From a bacterium (GTDB lineage: Bacteria; Pseudomonadota; Gammaproteobacteria; GCA-002705445; GCA-002716945): DNA of 44,842 nucleotides. Under the pieces are notes generated by a model. It was not told the DNA's origin. It was given only the letters and a program-made list of their open reading frames with translations, and did no database searches. The stretch lies in NCBI GenBank assembly GCA_029979505.1, contig JAPOHH010000008.1:1-44842 (forward strand). Reading direction: 5' to 3'. The position numbers and the translations under genes are program-made. Positions 34,614 through 42,375 of the stretch are shown here, piece by piece; the first letter of the stretch is position 1, and each line of letters opens with the position of its first letter.

Positions 34614-34961
34614 TTACTTAGTCGATATCGTGTTGCATAAATTATTGTAGTCACTTTCAATCTTCATGTTTGCAAAACTATGACCTTTCTCTTGTGCTAT
34701 GTAAGACCATGATTCAATGATACTTGTGATACTTAGAATAAAAGCTGCCTCTGATAAGTTTTCGTTTTCTTGTAAATATTTATTTTTAAGATTTTTAAAG
34801 TAATTATCATGATATTCATATTTTTTTTTACTAGAATATTGATTATTTAATTTTGCCTTGAAATGATATGCGGAACACTTTAGTAGATTATTATTTTGTG
34901 CAAAAGCTGAATTGAATAGTAAAATTTGTGAAGTTAAAATCAGTAAAAAAAATATTCTCAT
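34614..34961 (-). CDS. Secreted protein, unknown
   Basis: A 115-residue protein with a clear signal peptide (ending SAFA, about residue 21) and a helical mature domain containing two cysteines (KCSAYHF and NLCNTIS), possibly a disulfide. It is convergent with the zinc-ribbon gene (two-base gap) and two bases downstream of the EF-hand lipoprotein gene on the same strand, so the two are probably co-transcribed. No family recognised. Confidence 0.6.
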   Translation of the reverse strand: MRIFFLLILTSQILLFNSAFAQNNNLLKCSAYHFKAKLNNQYSSKKKYEYHDNYFKNLKNKYLQENENLSEAAFILSITSIIESWSYIAQEKGHSFANMKIESDYNNLCNTISTK

Positions 34962-34963
34962 AT

Positions 34964-35416
34964 CTAGTGGTGTGAGTGATGGTTACTTTTTTTAGCATTC
35001 ATCTCTTCTTTAGATATAAATCCGTCATTATTCAAATCTAGTGAATCAAATTTTTTATTAGGCATCTTAAGAAATTCTGAATTGCTAATCTTGCCATCTG
35101 AATTTGTATCTAGTTTTTCAAAAATTTTCCCTTTATTACCTTTACCCTTCATACCCATCATGGAACAACCATTTTGGTTTTTATTACCACACATCATATT
35201 CTTTTTCTTATTTTTAGTATTCATTGGCATGTCATCATTATTATCATGGCCATGTCTATTATTCATAGAACATGCGCCAGATTCAGCGCCTGATTTACAA
35301 CAGCATGACATACTCTTCATAGACATTTTCCCTTGATGATTATGGCTCATAGATGCACAGCCTATTAATAAAGCGCTTGAGAAAATAAATACTGCCAACC
35401 TATTTAATATTTTCAT
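34964..35416 (-). CDS. Met/Cys/His-rich EF-hand lipoprotein
   Basis: A 150-residue lipoprotein with lipobox LLIGC (Cys20). Residues about 25-95 are crowded with metal-binding residues: SMSCCCKSGAESGACSM, then a His/Asp stretch, MMCGNKNQNGCSMMGM. Two EF-hand loops follow (DTNSDGKISNSEF and DLNNDGFISKEEM), and the tail is HHSHH. The arrangement suggests a periplasmic or outer-membrane metal buffer, possibly for copper or nickel in the soft-ligand part and calcium in the EF hands. Function inferred from composition. Confidence 0.75.
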   Translation of the reverse strand: MKILNRLAVFIFSSALLIGCASMSHNHQGKMSMKSMSCCCKSGAESGACSMNNRHGHDNNDDMPMNTKNKKKNMMCGNKNQNGCSMMGMKGKGNKGKIFEKLDTNSDGKISNSEFLKMPNKKFDSLDLNNDGFISKEEMNAKKSNHHSHH

Positions 35417-35485
35417 TACCAGCTTAGTATATGTATATAATGTTTTTCTTACAAATATATTTAAAAATATGTTTATATATATTTA

Positions 35486-35608
35486 ATGTCTAAAGAAAAG
35501 AAATCAGCTATATTGCTATTTTTTAGCATACTTGCTATGTATTTTTATCAGTTCGTAGTTGGTATTTTGGTACTTGCATTAGCTATACATACTTTATTGA
35601 AAGAATAA
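35486..35608 (+). CDS. 40-residue membrane protein
   Basis: Read directly from sequence: starts MSKEKKSAILLFFSILAMYF and continues as one long hydrophobic helix (about 8-36), ending TLLKE. A basic N terminus followed by a helix is typical of small inner-membrane proteins. No family recognised; it could be chance in hydrophobic, T-rich DNA. Confidence 0.4.
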   Translation: MSKEKKSAILLFFSILAMYFYQFVVGILVLALAIHTLLKE

Positions 35609-35620
35609 TTATGATTTACT

Positions 35621-35731
35621 TTAAATACTTATTAGAATCAAAGCTGAACTAGATACAATAACTACCCCAACTACTATTAATTTAAGTACTTCTAGCAATA
35701 TTCTTTTTTTTGATTTGTCTTTTTCTGTCAT
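35621..35731 (-). CDS. 36-residue membrane protein
   Basis: Read directly from sequence: a charged N terminus (MTEKDKSKKRILLEVLK) is followed by one hydrophobic helix ending LILISI. It lies 15 bases downstream of, and in the same direction as, the 62-residue membrane protein at 35747. The clean charged-then-hydrophobic layout supports a real small protein, but no homologue is known to me. Confidence 0.4.
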   Translation of the reverse strand: MTEKDKSKKRILLEVLKLIVVGVVIVSSSALILISI

Positions 35732-35746
35732 CCTTCAATATAAATC

Positions 35747-35935
35747 TCACCCAAATATAAAGAACCAAATAATTATTAGAACTAGTGGAAATATAATGCT
35801 TCCAAATGGATTGGCTTTTAATATTTCAATATACATTCTTGGATTGCTTAGAAATCTATTTAGAAATCTGTATAACTCTATGATAACGAATACTGAGATT
35901 ATAATGATTAGTACACTTACAAATATCTCAGACAT
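35747..35935 (-). CDS. 62-residue two-helix membrane protein
   Basis: Two membrane helices (about 3-22 and 43-60) flank a basic amphipathic stretch, LYRFLNRFLSNPRMY. Three ATG codons are possible; 35935 is chosen as the one giving the shortest polar N terminus (MSEIF), with 35938 directly before it. Unrecognised family. Probably co-transcribed with the 36-residue protein downstream. Confidence 0.5.
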   Translation of the reverse strand: MSEIFVSVLIIIISVFVIIELYRFLNRFLSNPRMYIEILKANPFGSIIFPLVLIIIWFFIFG

Positions 35936-36026
35936 CATACTAATAATATAACATAACAATAATAATATTGATTCGATAAGCTTTAAAATATATAGCTAAT
36001 AGAAATTTTACAATTATATTTTTACA

Positions 36027-36054
36027 CTATACCGAGGGAGTATTCTCGGTATAG
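36027..36054 (-). terminator. 10-bp stem hairpin after the TonB-dependent receptor
   Basis: CTATACCGAG and CTCGGTATAG form a perfect 10-base stem with an 8-base loop, 20 bases beyond the receptor stop codon. It is the strongest hairpin I found between genes in the window. The following tract on the minus strand is only A/T mixed, not a clean T run, so an imperfect terminator or a 3' stabilising hairpin are both possible. Confidence 0.5.
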
Positions 36055-36073
36055 CACATCAGAGTATTATATT

Positions 36074-38041
36074 TTAGAATTTATACTCAATTGAGGCATC
36101 AAAGCCAAAACTAGATGCTGGGAGTGGAACATGATCTTTAACAAAAGATGCATGATTACGTCTAGTTTTATCCAATAAATTATTTACAAATAAATTAATA
36201 TTTAAATTATATAAATTATTGATTACTATTTTATTTGAATACTTTACGCCCAAGTCTAAATATGAGTTGGTAGATGTTTCAATTGACGAAAAATCACTTT
36301 GTCGCTCAGAATGAACTAAGTTTACTGAATATCTTTCATTATTTTTTAAAAGCATCACAATATCAATCATATTGCGAGCACTTGGTATCCTAGGAATATA
36401 CGTATCGTCATCAAATACACCAGATACATCGTCTCTGCTGACAGTTACAACTAACTCATTATCACCAAAAAAGTATGATTTCTCCATTGATAATTCATAT
36501 CCTTGAATAACTGCATTTTTCTGTGACCAGTCTGCATCTTGATGGTCACCATCATAGAGCGTTGTCCCCTTATCTCTTAAATAAATAAAATCATTTATAT
36601 TATTTTTATATAAACCAAATGATAAGAAAATGTTGTTAGATTTATAAGTTAACCCTAAATCAATGTTTCTTGATACTTCCCTATCAAGTACACTATTTCC
36701 TTTTTCATATCTTTGAGTAGGTCCATGTGCACCATCAGCAAAAAGCTCAGCCATGTTAGGGCTCCTTGAAACATGAGAATATCCAAAATTATAGCTAAGA
36801 TTATCACTGACTTTCTGATCTGTATAAGCAGCGAAACTTACAGCAGAATCCTCATAGCTTTTTGTAGCAGTGCTACGTTCATTGTTTTCGTATCTCATGA
36901 CAAGATCAAAATTATAACCAAGTAAATTATCAGTTGTATAGTACGCTAAAGAACGATTATAACTATCAGACGTTGGAACATAAGCGTTTGTGGACATAGG
37001 AGATTTAGTATGAGCATAGCCAAACAACAGACGTCTTTCTCTGTCGTTGGTATCAATATTAAATTTCAAATTCATAGATGAGGAATTATTATTCAAAACT
37101 TTAAAGCTGCCATCCTCTTCATGCTCTTTGATAGATGCATTTGAGTTGTTGAAAGAGAAATCAAGAAAGTTTGCAAAAGTTATATTGTCTAATCTTCCTT
37201 TTAATGTGTAAGTATCAGATTTATGAGCACTATATATTCTTGCTTCATGTTCTTCTTCCTCTTCCTCTTCTTCATGTGCGTGGTATGGAATCCCATAAGT
37301 TCCTTTAGTATTTTCATATGAAAGCCCTAAATATCCCCATTTTTTTAAAAAGGAAAGTCCTATAATAGTGTTTTTATCTGCAAAATCAGAGTTGTTTAAA
37401 GTATGTACTTCGGTGCCTTCTTCAAATAATGAACCTTCAGATAAATCATATTTGAAATAATCACGTTTGCTAGATGACAAATAAATGCTCATGTCATTAA
37501 TATTCTTCTTGAATAAAAAGCTATTAGCGTAACCCTCACTTACGCTATCAAATGATCTAGTAATCTTTATCTTTTCATCAGTATATGATTCATCTGTGAT
37601 TGAGCCAGTAATTACATTGACAACTCCTCCAGAAGTTCCACTGTGATTAAATAAAGATGATGGCCCTTTGATTATTTCAACATACTCAACATTGTCCATA
37701 TTAATCATAATTGGATGGTCTGCACTAAAATAACTTAGATCGCTTACATGATTATTATTTGACAAAACTTTTACTCGATCTCCACCTAAACCTCTTATAA
37801 CTGGTTGCCCAATTGCTGAACCATAATCTGAGTTAGATATGCCTGGTATAGATTTGATATTTGAACCAAGTGATTTAGACCCGTTGATATCAGTACCTTC
37901 AATTATCCTGATAGGCTGTCTATTATCAGATATGGTATTTGATAATATGGAGGATTTAACCTCAACAGTAGACAAATTATCTGCATTAGCCATAGATATA
38001 TGTAATATAGCCAAAAATGGCATGTATTTAAAAATTTTCAT
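36074..38041 (-). CDS. ZnuD-like TonB-dependent outer membrane receptor
   Basis: A 655-residue receptor with a signal peptide (about 1-20), plug domain (VIRGLGGDRVKVLSNN, then IEIIKGPSSLFNHSG-like sequence and GGVVNVITG at about 95-145), a barrel, and C-terminal Phe (EYKF). An extracellular loop at about 250-268 is His/Glu-rich (YHAHEEEEEEEEHEAR), as in zinc receptors of the ZnuD type. No classical TonB box is obvious. It lies downstream of a Cys/His-rich small protein gene. Zinc is the most likely substrate; other metals are possible. Confidence 0.85.
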   Translation of the reverse strand: MKIFKYMPFLAILHISMANADNLSTVEVKSSILSNTISDNRQPIRIIEGTDINGSKSLGSNIKSIPGISNSDYGSAIGQPVIRGLGGDRVKVLSNNNHVSDLSYFSADHPIMINMDNVEYVEIIKGPSSLFNHSGTSGGVVNVITGSITDESYTDEKIKITRSFDSVSEGYANSFLFKKNINDMSIYLSSSKRDYFKYDLSEGSLFEEGTEVHTLNNSDFADKNTIIGLSFLKKWGYLGLSYENTKGTYGIPYHAHEEEEEEEEHEARIYSAHKSDTYTLKGRLDNITFANFLDFSFNNSNASIKEHEEDGSFKVLNNNSSSMNLKFNIDTNDRERRLLFGYAHTKSPMSTNAYVPTSDSYNRSLAYYTTDNLLGYNFDLVMRYENNERSTATKSYEDSAVSFAAYTDQKVSDNLSYNFGYSHVSRSPNMAELFADGAHGPTQRYEKGNSVLDREVSRNIDLGLTYKSNNIFLSFGLYKNNINDFIYLRDKGTTLYDGDHQDADWSQKNAVIQGYELSMEKSYFFGDNELVVTVSRDDVSGVFDDDTYIPRIPSARNMIDIVMLLKNNERYSVNLVHSERQSDFSSIETSTNSYLDLGVKYSNKIVINNLYNLNINLFVNNLLDKTRRNHASFVKDHVPLPASSFGFDASIEYKF

Positions 38042-38072
38042 TTTTTTCTCTCTAGATTTAATTAATTATTTT

Positions 38073-38309
38073 TTAGATAAATAATTCTGAGAGTGGTGGA
38101 TCACGAGTTTGAAAGTTATTTTTTGAACACTGTTCTTGTAGATTAATAACAGTCTGAGACAAAGTCTCCATAAAGCAATGATGCTCTTTTATAAAATATT
38201 GTGAATGTGACTTACCACAATGATTACAAATGTGCTGCTCATTATCATGAGAGTGTATTATTTCATCATGAGAATCGCAGTAATTGATTTGATCATGTTC
38301 TGTGCACAT
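38073..38309 (-). CDS. Cys/His-rich small protein upstream of the metal receptor
   Basis: A 78-residue protein without a signal peptide. The first 50 residues hold five His-x-x or Cys-x-x clusters (CTEHDQ, CDSHDEIIHSHD, HICNHCGKSHS, EHHCF), and the C terminus ends RDPPLSELFI. It could bind zinc or be a zinc-responsive partner of the adjacent receptor; the 31-base gap suggests one transcript. No family recognised with confidence. Confidence 0.6.
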   Translation of the reverse strand: MCTEHDQINYCDSHDEIIHSHDNEQHICNHCGKSHSQYFIKEHHCFMETLSQTVINLQEQCSKNNFQTRDPPLSELFI

Positions 38310-38372
38310 GGAGATATATTAACAAAAGCAATTACTTTTTAGAATAACTATTACAAAAGTATAATAAAATTA

Positions 38373-38930
38373 TCAAGTAATTTTATATTTTAACCGATGA
38401 TGTTCACAGTCTTTATGCATTTGTATAGTTATATCCTCATCCAGCGTTTTGTTTGCTAAATCTATTTCCTCTGACATAAGTTTTTTTTTGTTAATAGCAA
38501 TAAATAAGTCAAGACTAAATCGACATAATTCTCTATTTCCGAAGTCATGGTTTTTTCTCTCAAATCCAATTCTAGCTTCTTCATTTGTAGTTGAAAATAA
38601 AATAGCAGTCTTACCGTATGAGTCTTCATTACTATCTCCTTTGAATATATGCTGCCAAGTATAGACATTCATATTTAAATACTTAAGTTCAATTTTAGAT
38701 CTGGACCATTTGTCATGTAATCCAAAAATTTTAGATGGGTTTAGATTATCTTCTGGTAGTTTACTTGACCTGTGATTAATCCATATTTGTAGCTCTTCAA
38801 GGCATACTAAGTTTTTATAGAGATGCGCAGAATATTCTTTAATAAGTACTTCAGCAAGCTCAGCATTTTGGTCATTTGAGTATTTATTTAGAAGATATAT
38901 CACAAATCTTTTATATTCAGCATTTTTCAT
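38373..38930 (-). CDS. Hypothetical soluble protein, 185 residues
   Basis: A soluble, charged, mostly helical 185-residue protein without signal peptide or membrane helix. Segments worth searching are IFGLHDKWSRSKIELKYL and ARIGFERKNHDFGNRELCRF. No motif or family is recognised. It is divergent from the metal-responsive module downstream and points the same way as the receptor genes. Confidence 0.6.
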   Translation of the reverse strand: MKNAEYKRFVIYLLNKYSNDQNAELAEVLIKEYSAHLYKNLVCLEELQIWINHRSSKLPEDNLNPSKIFGLHDKWSRSKIELKYLNMNVYTWQHIFKGDSNEDSYGKTAILFSTTNEEARIGFERKNHDFGNRELCRFSLDLFIAINKKKLMSEEIDLANKTLDEDITIQMHKDCEHHRLKYKIT

Positions 38931-38947
38931 CTGTTATATTATAAAAT

Positions 38948-39037
38948 ATGAATGGTATTTATGTATTATATTTCGTCTTATGCGCTTTAGTTTATGCGGT
39001 TATCATGATGTGCCTTGATGATAATACAGATATTTAG
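38948..39037 (+). CDS. Possible 29-residue membrane peptide
   Basis: An ATG-initiated frame reads MNGIYVLYFVLCALVYAVIM and then a short acidic tail (CLDDNTDI). It is a single hydrophobic helix in the 161-base gap upstream of the copper-type operator. It could be a small inner-membrane protein or chance; no ribosome-binding site stands out. Confidence 0.3.
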   Translation: MNGIYVLYFVLCALVYAVIMMCLDDNTDI

Positions 39038-39055
39038 AGATACCTGTTTGAGTGT

Positions 39056-39084
39056 TTGACCTATGAATAGCTATATGTCAATAT
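39056..39084 (+). promoter_or_regulatory. Predicted promoter of the metal module
   Basis: TTGACC at 39056-39061 is a good -35. A 17-base spacer leads to CAATAT at 39079-39084, weak but preceded by TGT (extended -10). The start point would fall near 39091-39092, exactly at the ATG of the outer-membrane protein gene, so the message may be leaderless. Confidence 0.45.
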
Positions 39085-39100
39085 ACCCCCTATGGGTATA
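39082..39100. promoter_or_regulatory. CsoR-type operator overlapping -10 and start codon
   Basis: Perfect 7-base inverted arms TATACCC and GGGTATA flank a five-base centre (CCTAT). The TACCCC-TATGGGTA pattern is that of Cu(I)-responsive CsoR operators, and a CsoR-family gene lies 1.4 kb downstream in the same run. The site covers the predicted -10, start point and the ATG at 39092. Repressor binding here would block the whole module. Confidence 0.75.
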
Positions 39101-39700
39101 TATAATAAATTAATAATATTTTTCGTAAGTGTACTAATATCTGAAATCACAATATCAAGGCCAATATCTTGGTCAGGTGGGTCGACATTTATGTATAAAT
39201 CAAACTCAATGATTTCATCCTATTACTACCATTTCTCTCCATCATATAAATATTCATTAGGAGTAGAGTACATCAATGATAGATATTTTAATAATCAATA
39301 CGTCAGCTTAAAATCGACCTATTTGCTTGGGAGAAGTAATACTAAATTTTCACAAGGGAACTTGTATTTTACCGGAGGTTTATCAACAAAAAGCTCAAAG
39401 GAATATTATTATGGGATACATGGTGATTGGGAAACTAGAAGGTGGTTTACATCATTTTCACAACTAGATAAGAATACTAGTACCCATGATTACACTGAAC
39501 GTGAAATCCAATTAGGCTTTGCTCCTTATCTGGGTGAATATGATGAGCTTCATTCTTGGATTATGTTAAAAACAAAAAAAGATACTATTAATGATAACTG
39601 GCAAACTTACCCATTCTTAAAGTTTTTTAAAGGAGATTATTTAATGGAAATAGGAACTAAAGACTCACATTGGGATTTTCATTACATGATTAGATTCTAG
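39092..39700 (+). CDS. Outer-membrane beta-barrel-like protein of the metal module
   Basis: A 202-residue protein with a signal peptide (about 1-22) followed by aromatic-rich alternating strands (SSYYYHFSPSYKYSLGVEYI, then TRRWFTSFSQLDKN) and a C-terminal Phe (YMIRF), typical of outer-membrane barrels. The ATG lies inside the CsoR-type operator; no later start would keep the signal peptide. No family recognised. A role in metal passage or envelope response is inferred from the operon. Confidence 0.65.
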   Translation: MGIYNKLIIFFVSVLISEITISRPISWSGGSTFMYKSNSMISSYYYHFSPSYKYSLGVEYINDRYFNNQYVSLKSTYLLGRSNTKFSQGNLYFTGGLSTKSSKEYYYGIHGDWETRRWFTSFSQLDKNTSTHDYTEREIQLGFAPYLGEYDELHSWIMLKTKKDTINDNWQTYPFLKFFKGDYLMEIGTKDSHWDFHYMIRF

Positions 39701-39714
39701 AATAGGAGAAAAAT

Positions 39715-40134
39715 ATGTATAAATTATTTTTAATTACAATCATCATTATTTCAATTCCATCTTATGGTATGGATAATCATGGTAATCATAATCACTCTGA
39801 TCATCATCATAATCATCAACATGATTCTAATGCGGGTGTAGATGGATCTTTGACGCAACTAGATGAGAAAATGTATCAACAATTTATATCAGATATTAAT
39901 GATGGACAGGTAGCAATTGTAGATGTTAACGGAATGGTATGTGATTTTTGTGCGAGAGGAATAGAAAAAACATTCTATAGAGACGAGATGGTCAAAAAAA
40001 TTAGAGTTAGTCTAGAGTCTGGAAAAGTATTAATTGCATACTCTAATTCTAAGAAAATAAGTTTTGAAGAAATAGCGAAGATATTTCTAGATAATGGGCA
40101 GACAGCTGTTGGCTTTGAATTAAGGAAGTTATAA
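39715..40134 (+). CDS. Periplasmic HMA-domain protein with His-rich N terminus
   Basis: A 139-residue protein with a signal peptide (about 1-18), a His-rich stretch (NHGNHNHSDHHHNHQHD, residues 21-37), and a heavy-metal-associated domain (about 66-136) with the metal site GMVCDFCARGIEKTF (Cys76, Cys79). It resembles MerP-type periplasmic metal carriers. AGGAG stands 6 bases before its ATG. It is followed after two bases by the MerT-like gene, so it probably hands metal to that transporter. Confidence 0.85.
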   Translation: MYKLFLITIIIISIPSYGMDNHGNHNHSDHHHNHQHDSNAGVDGSLTQLDEKMYQQFISDINDGQVAIVDVNGMVCDFCARGIEKTFYRDEMVKKIRVSLESGKVLIAYSNSKKISFEEIAKIFLDNGQTAVGFELRKL

Positions 40135-40136
40135 AA

Positions 40137-40514
40137 ATGTCTAAAAATCAAGAATCATCTAAACTGGGTATAATTACATTATTGGTTTCATCATCGACTT
40201 TAATATGTTGTGCGCTCCCAGCGGTTTTTGTTTTACTTGGTGCAGGAGCAACTTTTGCATCACTAGTAAGTACCTTTCCAGAATTGATAATAATTTCTCA
40301 CTACAAAATACAAATTTCAATATTTACACTTATTGTTCTTATTACTGCTGGGTTCTTAATAAAGAAGTCAGAGTCTTTACCTTGTCCCGTTGATCCAGAA
40401 TTGAGATTTATTTGTCTAAAAACTAGAAAAAAAAATAAATATATTTTTTTATTTTCTGTTGGGATTTTTTTGTTTGCAAGTATATTTACATATATACTTC
40501 CTATATATTTATAA
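40137..40514 (+). CDS. MerT-like heavy-metal membrane protein
   Basis: A 125-residue protein with three to four membrane helices. The first contains adjacent cysteines in TLICCALPAVFVLLGAGATF (Cys24, Cys25), as in MerT/MerC family proteins; a second pair lies in PCPVDPELRFIC (Cys83, Cys93). These proteins move thiophilic metals across the inner membrane. Pairing with an HMA protein and a CsoR regulator suggests copper or another soft metal rather than mercury, since no merA or merR is present. Confidence 0.72.
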   Translation: MSKNQESSKLGIITLLVSSSTLICCALPAVFVLLGAGATFASLVSTFPELIIISHYKIQISIFTLIVLITAGFLIKKSESLPCPVDPELRFICLKTRKKNKYIFLFSVGIFLFASIFTYILPIYL

Positions 40515-40515
40515 A

Positions 40516-40779
40516 ATGAAAACTCATCCATCTCATAAAAACCAATTGGCATCTTTAAAAAGAATAGAAGGTCAAATTAGAGGAATAATAAATATGATTG
40601 ATGATGGCAAATACTGTGTTGATGTTATTAATCAAATAAAAGCAGCAAAATCAGCTTTAGTTACAGTAGAGTCAAAAATATTGAAAAAACATATTGAATC
40701 TTGTGTTAAAGAATCTCTTAAAGACAAAAGAGCTTTAGATAATAAAGTTGATGAGCTACTCAAGCTTATAAATAAATAG
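40516..40779 (+). CDS. csoR: CsoR-family copper-sensing repressor
   Basis: An 87-residue all-helical regulator (KTHPSHKNQLASLKRIEGQI, then IRGIINMIDDGKYCVDVINQ). Cys34, His59 and Cys63 have the same 25- and 4-residue spacing as the Cu(I) ligands Cys36/His61/Cys65 of mycobacterial CsoR, which separates it from RcnR, FrmR and CstR. ATG 40516 overlaps nothing and is one base after the MerT-like stop; an upstream start at 40459 lies inside that gene. It probably represses its own module through the 39082-39100 operator. Confidence 0.85.
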   Translation: MKTHPSHKNQLASLKRIEGQIRGIINMIDDGKYCVDVINQIKAAKSALVTVESKILKKHIESCVKESLKDKRALDNKVDELLKLINK

Positions 40780-40822
40780 GAATATTCTCTATCCTCTCTC
40801 AATATACTATGTAAAATAAAGT

Positions 40823-41398
40823 ATGAGTGTATCTATAAAAAACATTGAAAACTTAATTGATAAACACAAACAAGAAGGAACATATATTATATGTGCATTA
40901 CCAATTGAGGCAGATAATGTGTCAAATATATTTTATTCTGGATTAGGTAAGATAAATGCAGCCATGAAGTCTGTAGAAATAATTAAATCACATCAACCAA
41001 AGAAGATAATAAACTATGGCTCTTGTGGTGCTATCAATAGAAACCTAAAAGGTATAATTAAAATTAATAAATTTACTCAGCACGACATCGATTGTACTCC
41101 TCTCGGGTTCGAGAGAGGTGTTACGCCTTATGATGATATTCAAGATATTATTCTTGATGAACAAGAGGGTTTTTCATGTGCATCGGGAGATTATTTTGTA
41201 TCAGATGAAAATACCATCTCAGCTGATGTTGTAGATATGGAAGCCTATGCTATAGCAAAATCCTGTAAAATACATAATATAAAATTTGATTGTTATAAGT
41301 ATATATCCGATAATGCAGATAATGATGCACCAGATAACTGGAAAGATAATTGCTCAAAAGGCTTCAAGCTTTTTGTTGAATTGTTGAAAGATATCTGA
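40823..41398 (+). CDS. MTA/SAH nucleosidase-type purine nucleoside hydrolase
   Basis: A 191-residue member of the nucleoside phosphorylase fold. It has catalytic residues at the positions of E. coli MTAN: Glu29 in ICALPIEADNV, Glu140 in VVDMEAYAIAKSC and Asp163 in YISDNADNDA. MTAN splits methylthioadenosine, S-adenosylhomocysteine and 5'-deoxyadenosine, releasing adenine. It is about 40 residues shorter than E. coli MTAN, so the substrate range may differ. It precedes radical SAM and apt genes on the same strand. Confidence 0.8.
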   Translation: MSVSIKNIENLIDKHKQEGTYIICALPIEADNVSNIFYSGLGKINAAMKSVEIIKSHQPKKIINYGSCGAINRNLKGIIKINKFTQHDIDCTPLGFERGVTPYDDIQDIILDEQEGFSCASGDYFVSDENTISADVVDMEAYAIAKSCKIHNIKFDCYKYISDNADNDAPDNWKDNCSKGFKLFVELLKDI

Positions 41399-41406
41399 TT
41401 ATTTAT

Positions 41407-42375
41407 ATGAAGTTTTTTAAAAACATACTACTCAGCCTTTTAAAAAAGTACAAACGTAGATTTCCTAAAGTCTTGTCTATAGAATTCTCTAGTGCATGTA
41501 ATGCAAAATGCATAATGTGTCCTCAGCCTGAGATGGATAGAAAAAAGGAAAACATGTCGATGGAAACACTAGAAAAAATTCTAGATGATTGTGTTGGTCA
41601 GCCATTAAAAAAGATAAATTTATTTTGGATGGGTGATTCCACTGTTGATAAACATATGATTGAAAAGTTTAGATTAGTAAGGAAGAGATTACCTAATGTA
41701 AAATTATATTTATCTACGAATTCACAGCTTCTTGGTGAAGATAGATCTAGGAAGATAATTGATGAAAAACTTTTAGATGTTATCAACTTTGACATTGATG
41801 GTTTCACAAGAAAAACATTTGAGAGTGTAAGAGTAAGGCTGGACTTTAAGAAAGTCGTTGATAATGTAATGTTTTTTATAAATTATAATAAACAAAAACA
41901 AGCAAAAATAGAAACTAGAGTAACTATAATTGATATGCAACCAACAAAACACGAAGTGAAAAAGTTTGTTGAGCACTGGACGCCATTAGTCGATGATGTC
42001 AACGTGAATCATTATAATACATGGCTAGGAACTCAAGAAGAGAGGAATTATGATAGTGATGAACATTTTAAACAGGAACATTCAAACAGATATACAGAAA
42101 GTACAACAGAAGGTTTCAATTTTTCTTGTTTACATCCATGGGAAGAAATGGTGATAGGTGCTGATGGTAGAGTAGGTCTTTGTTGTCTTGATTATGAATT
42201 ATCAGCTGAGATTGGAGATATTCAGGGGAATACATTAAAAGAGATTTGGCAAGGTGACAAAGTTGACATGTATAGAAAAAAACATGATGAACTCAAGTAT
42301 CATGAAATAGAAGCATGTAAAGACTGTAACGCACATACTTTCCAAAAGGATAAGTTATGGGCAAAGCTGCACTAG
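41407..42375 (+). CDS. Radical SAM protein with SPASM-type C terminus
   Basis: A 322-residue protein with the CxxxCxxC cluster at Cys31, Cys35 and Cys38 (SSACNAKCIMCPQPEMDR) and a C-terminal auxiliary-cluster region (SCLHPWEEMVIGADGRVGLC, then EACKDCNAHTF) of SPASM type with the IGDIQGNTLKEIW signature. Enzymes of this class modify peptides, sugars or cofactors; the substrate is unknown. It overlaps apt by 19 bases and follows the nucleosidase by eight, so all three are one transcript. Confidence 0.88.
   Translation: MKFFKNILLSLLKKYKRRFPKVLSIEFSSACNAKCIMCPQPEMDRKKENMSMETLEKILDDCVGQPLKKINLFWMGDSTVDKHMIEKFRLVRKRLPNVKLYLSTNSQLLGEDRSRKIIDEKLLDVINFDIDGFTRKTFESVRVRLDFKKVVDNVMFFINYNKQKQAKIETRVTIIDMQPTKHEVKKFVEHWTPLVDDVNVNHYNTWLGTQEERNYDSDEHFKQEHSNRYTESTTEGFNFSCLHPWEEMVIGADGRVGLCCLDYELSAEIGDIQGNTLKEIWQGDKVDMYRKKHDELKYHEIEACKDCNAHTFQKDKLWAKLH

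Noticed and set aside
38462-38668. Overlapping frames on both strands within the 185-residue hypothetical gene
   Set aside because: The 185-residue frame is longest, soluble and well placed; the shorter ones are its shadows.
41098-41117. CCTCTC...GAGAGG hairpin with a TTCGA loop resembling a tRNA T arm
   Set aside because: It lies inside the nucleosidase coding sequence and no acceptor or anticodon arm can be built around it.
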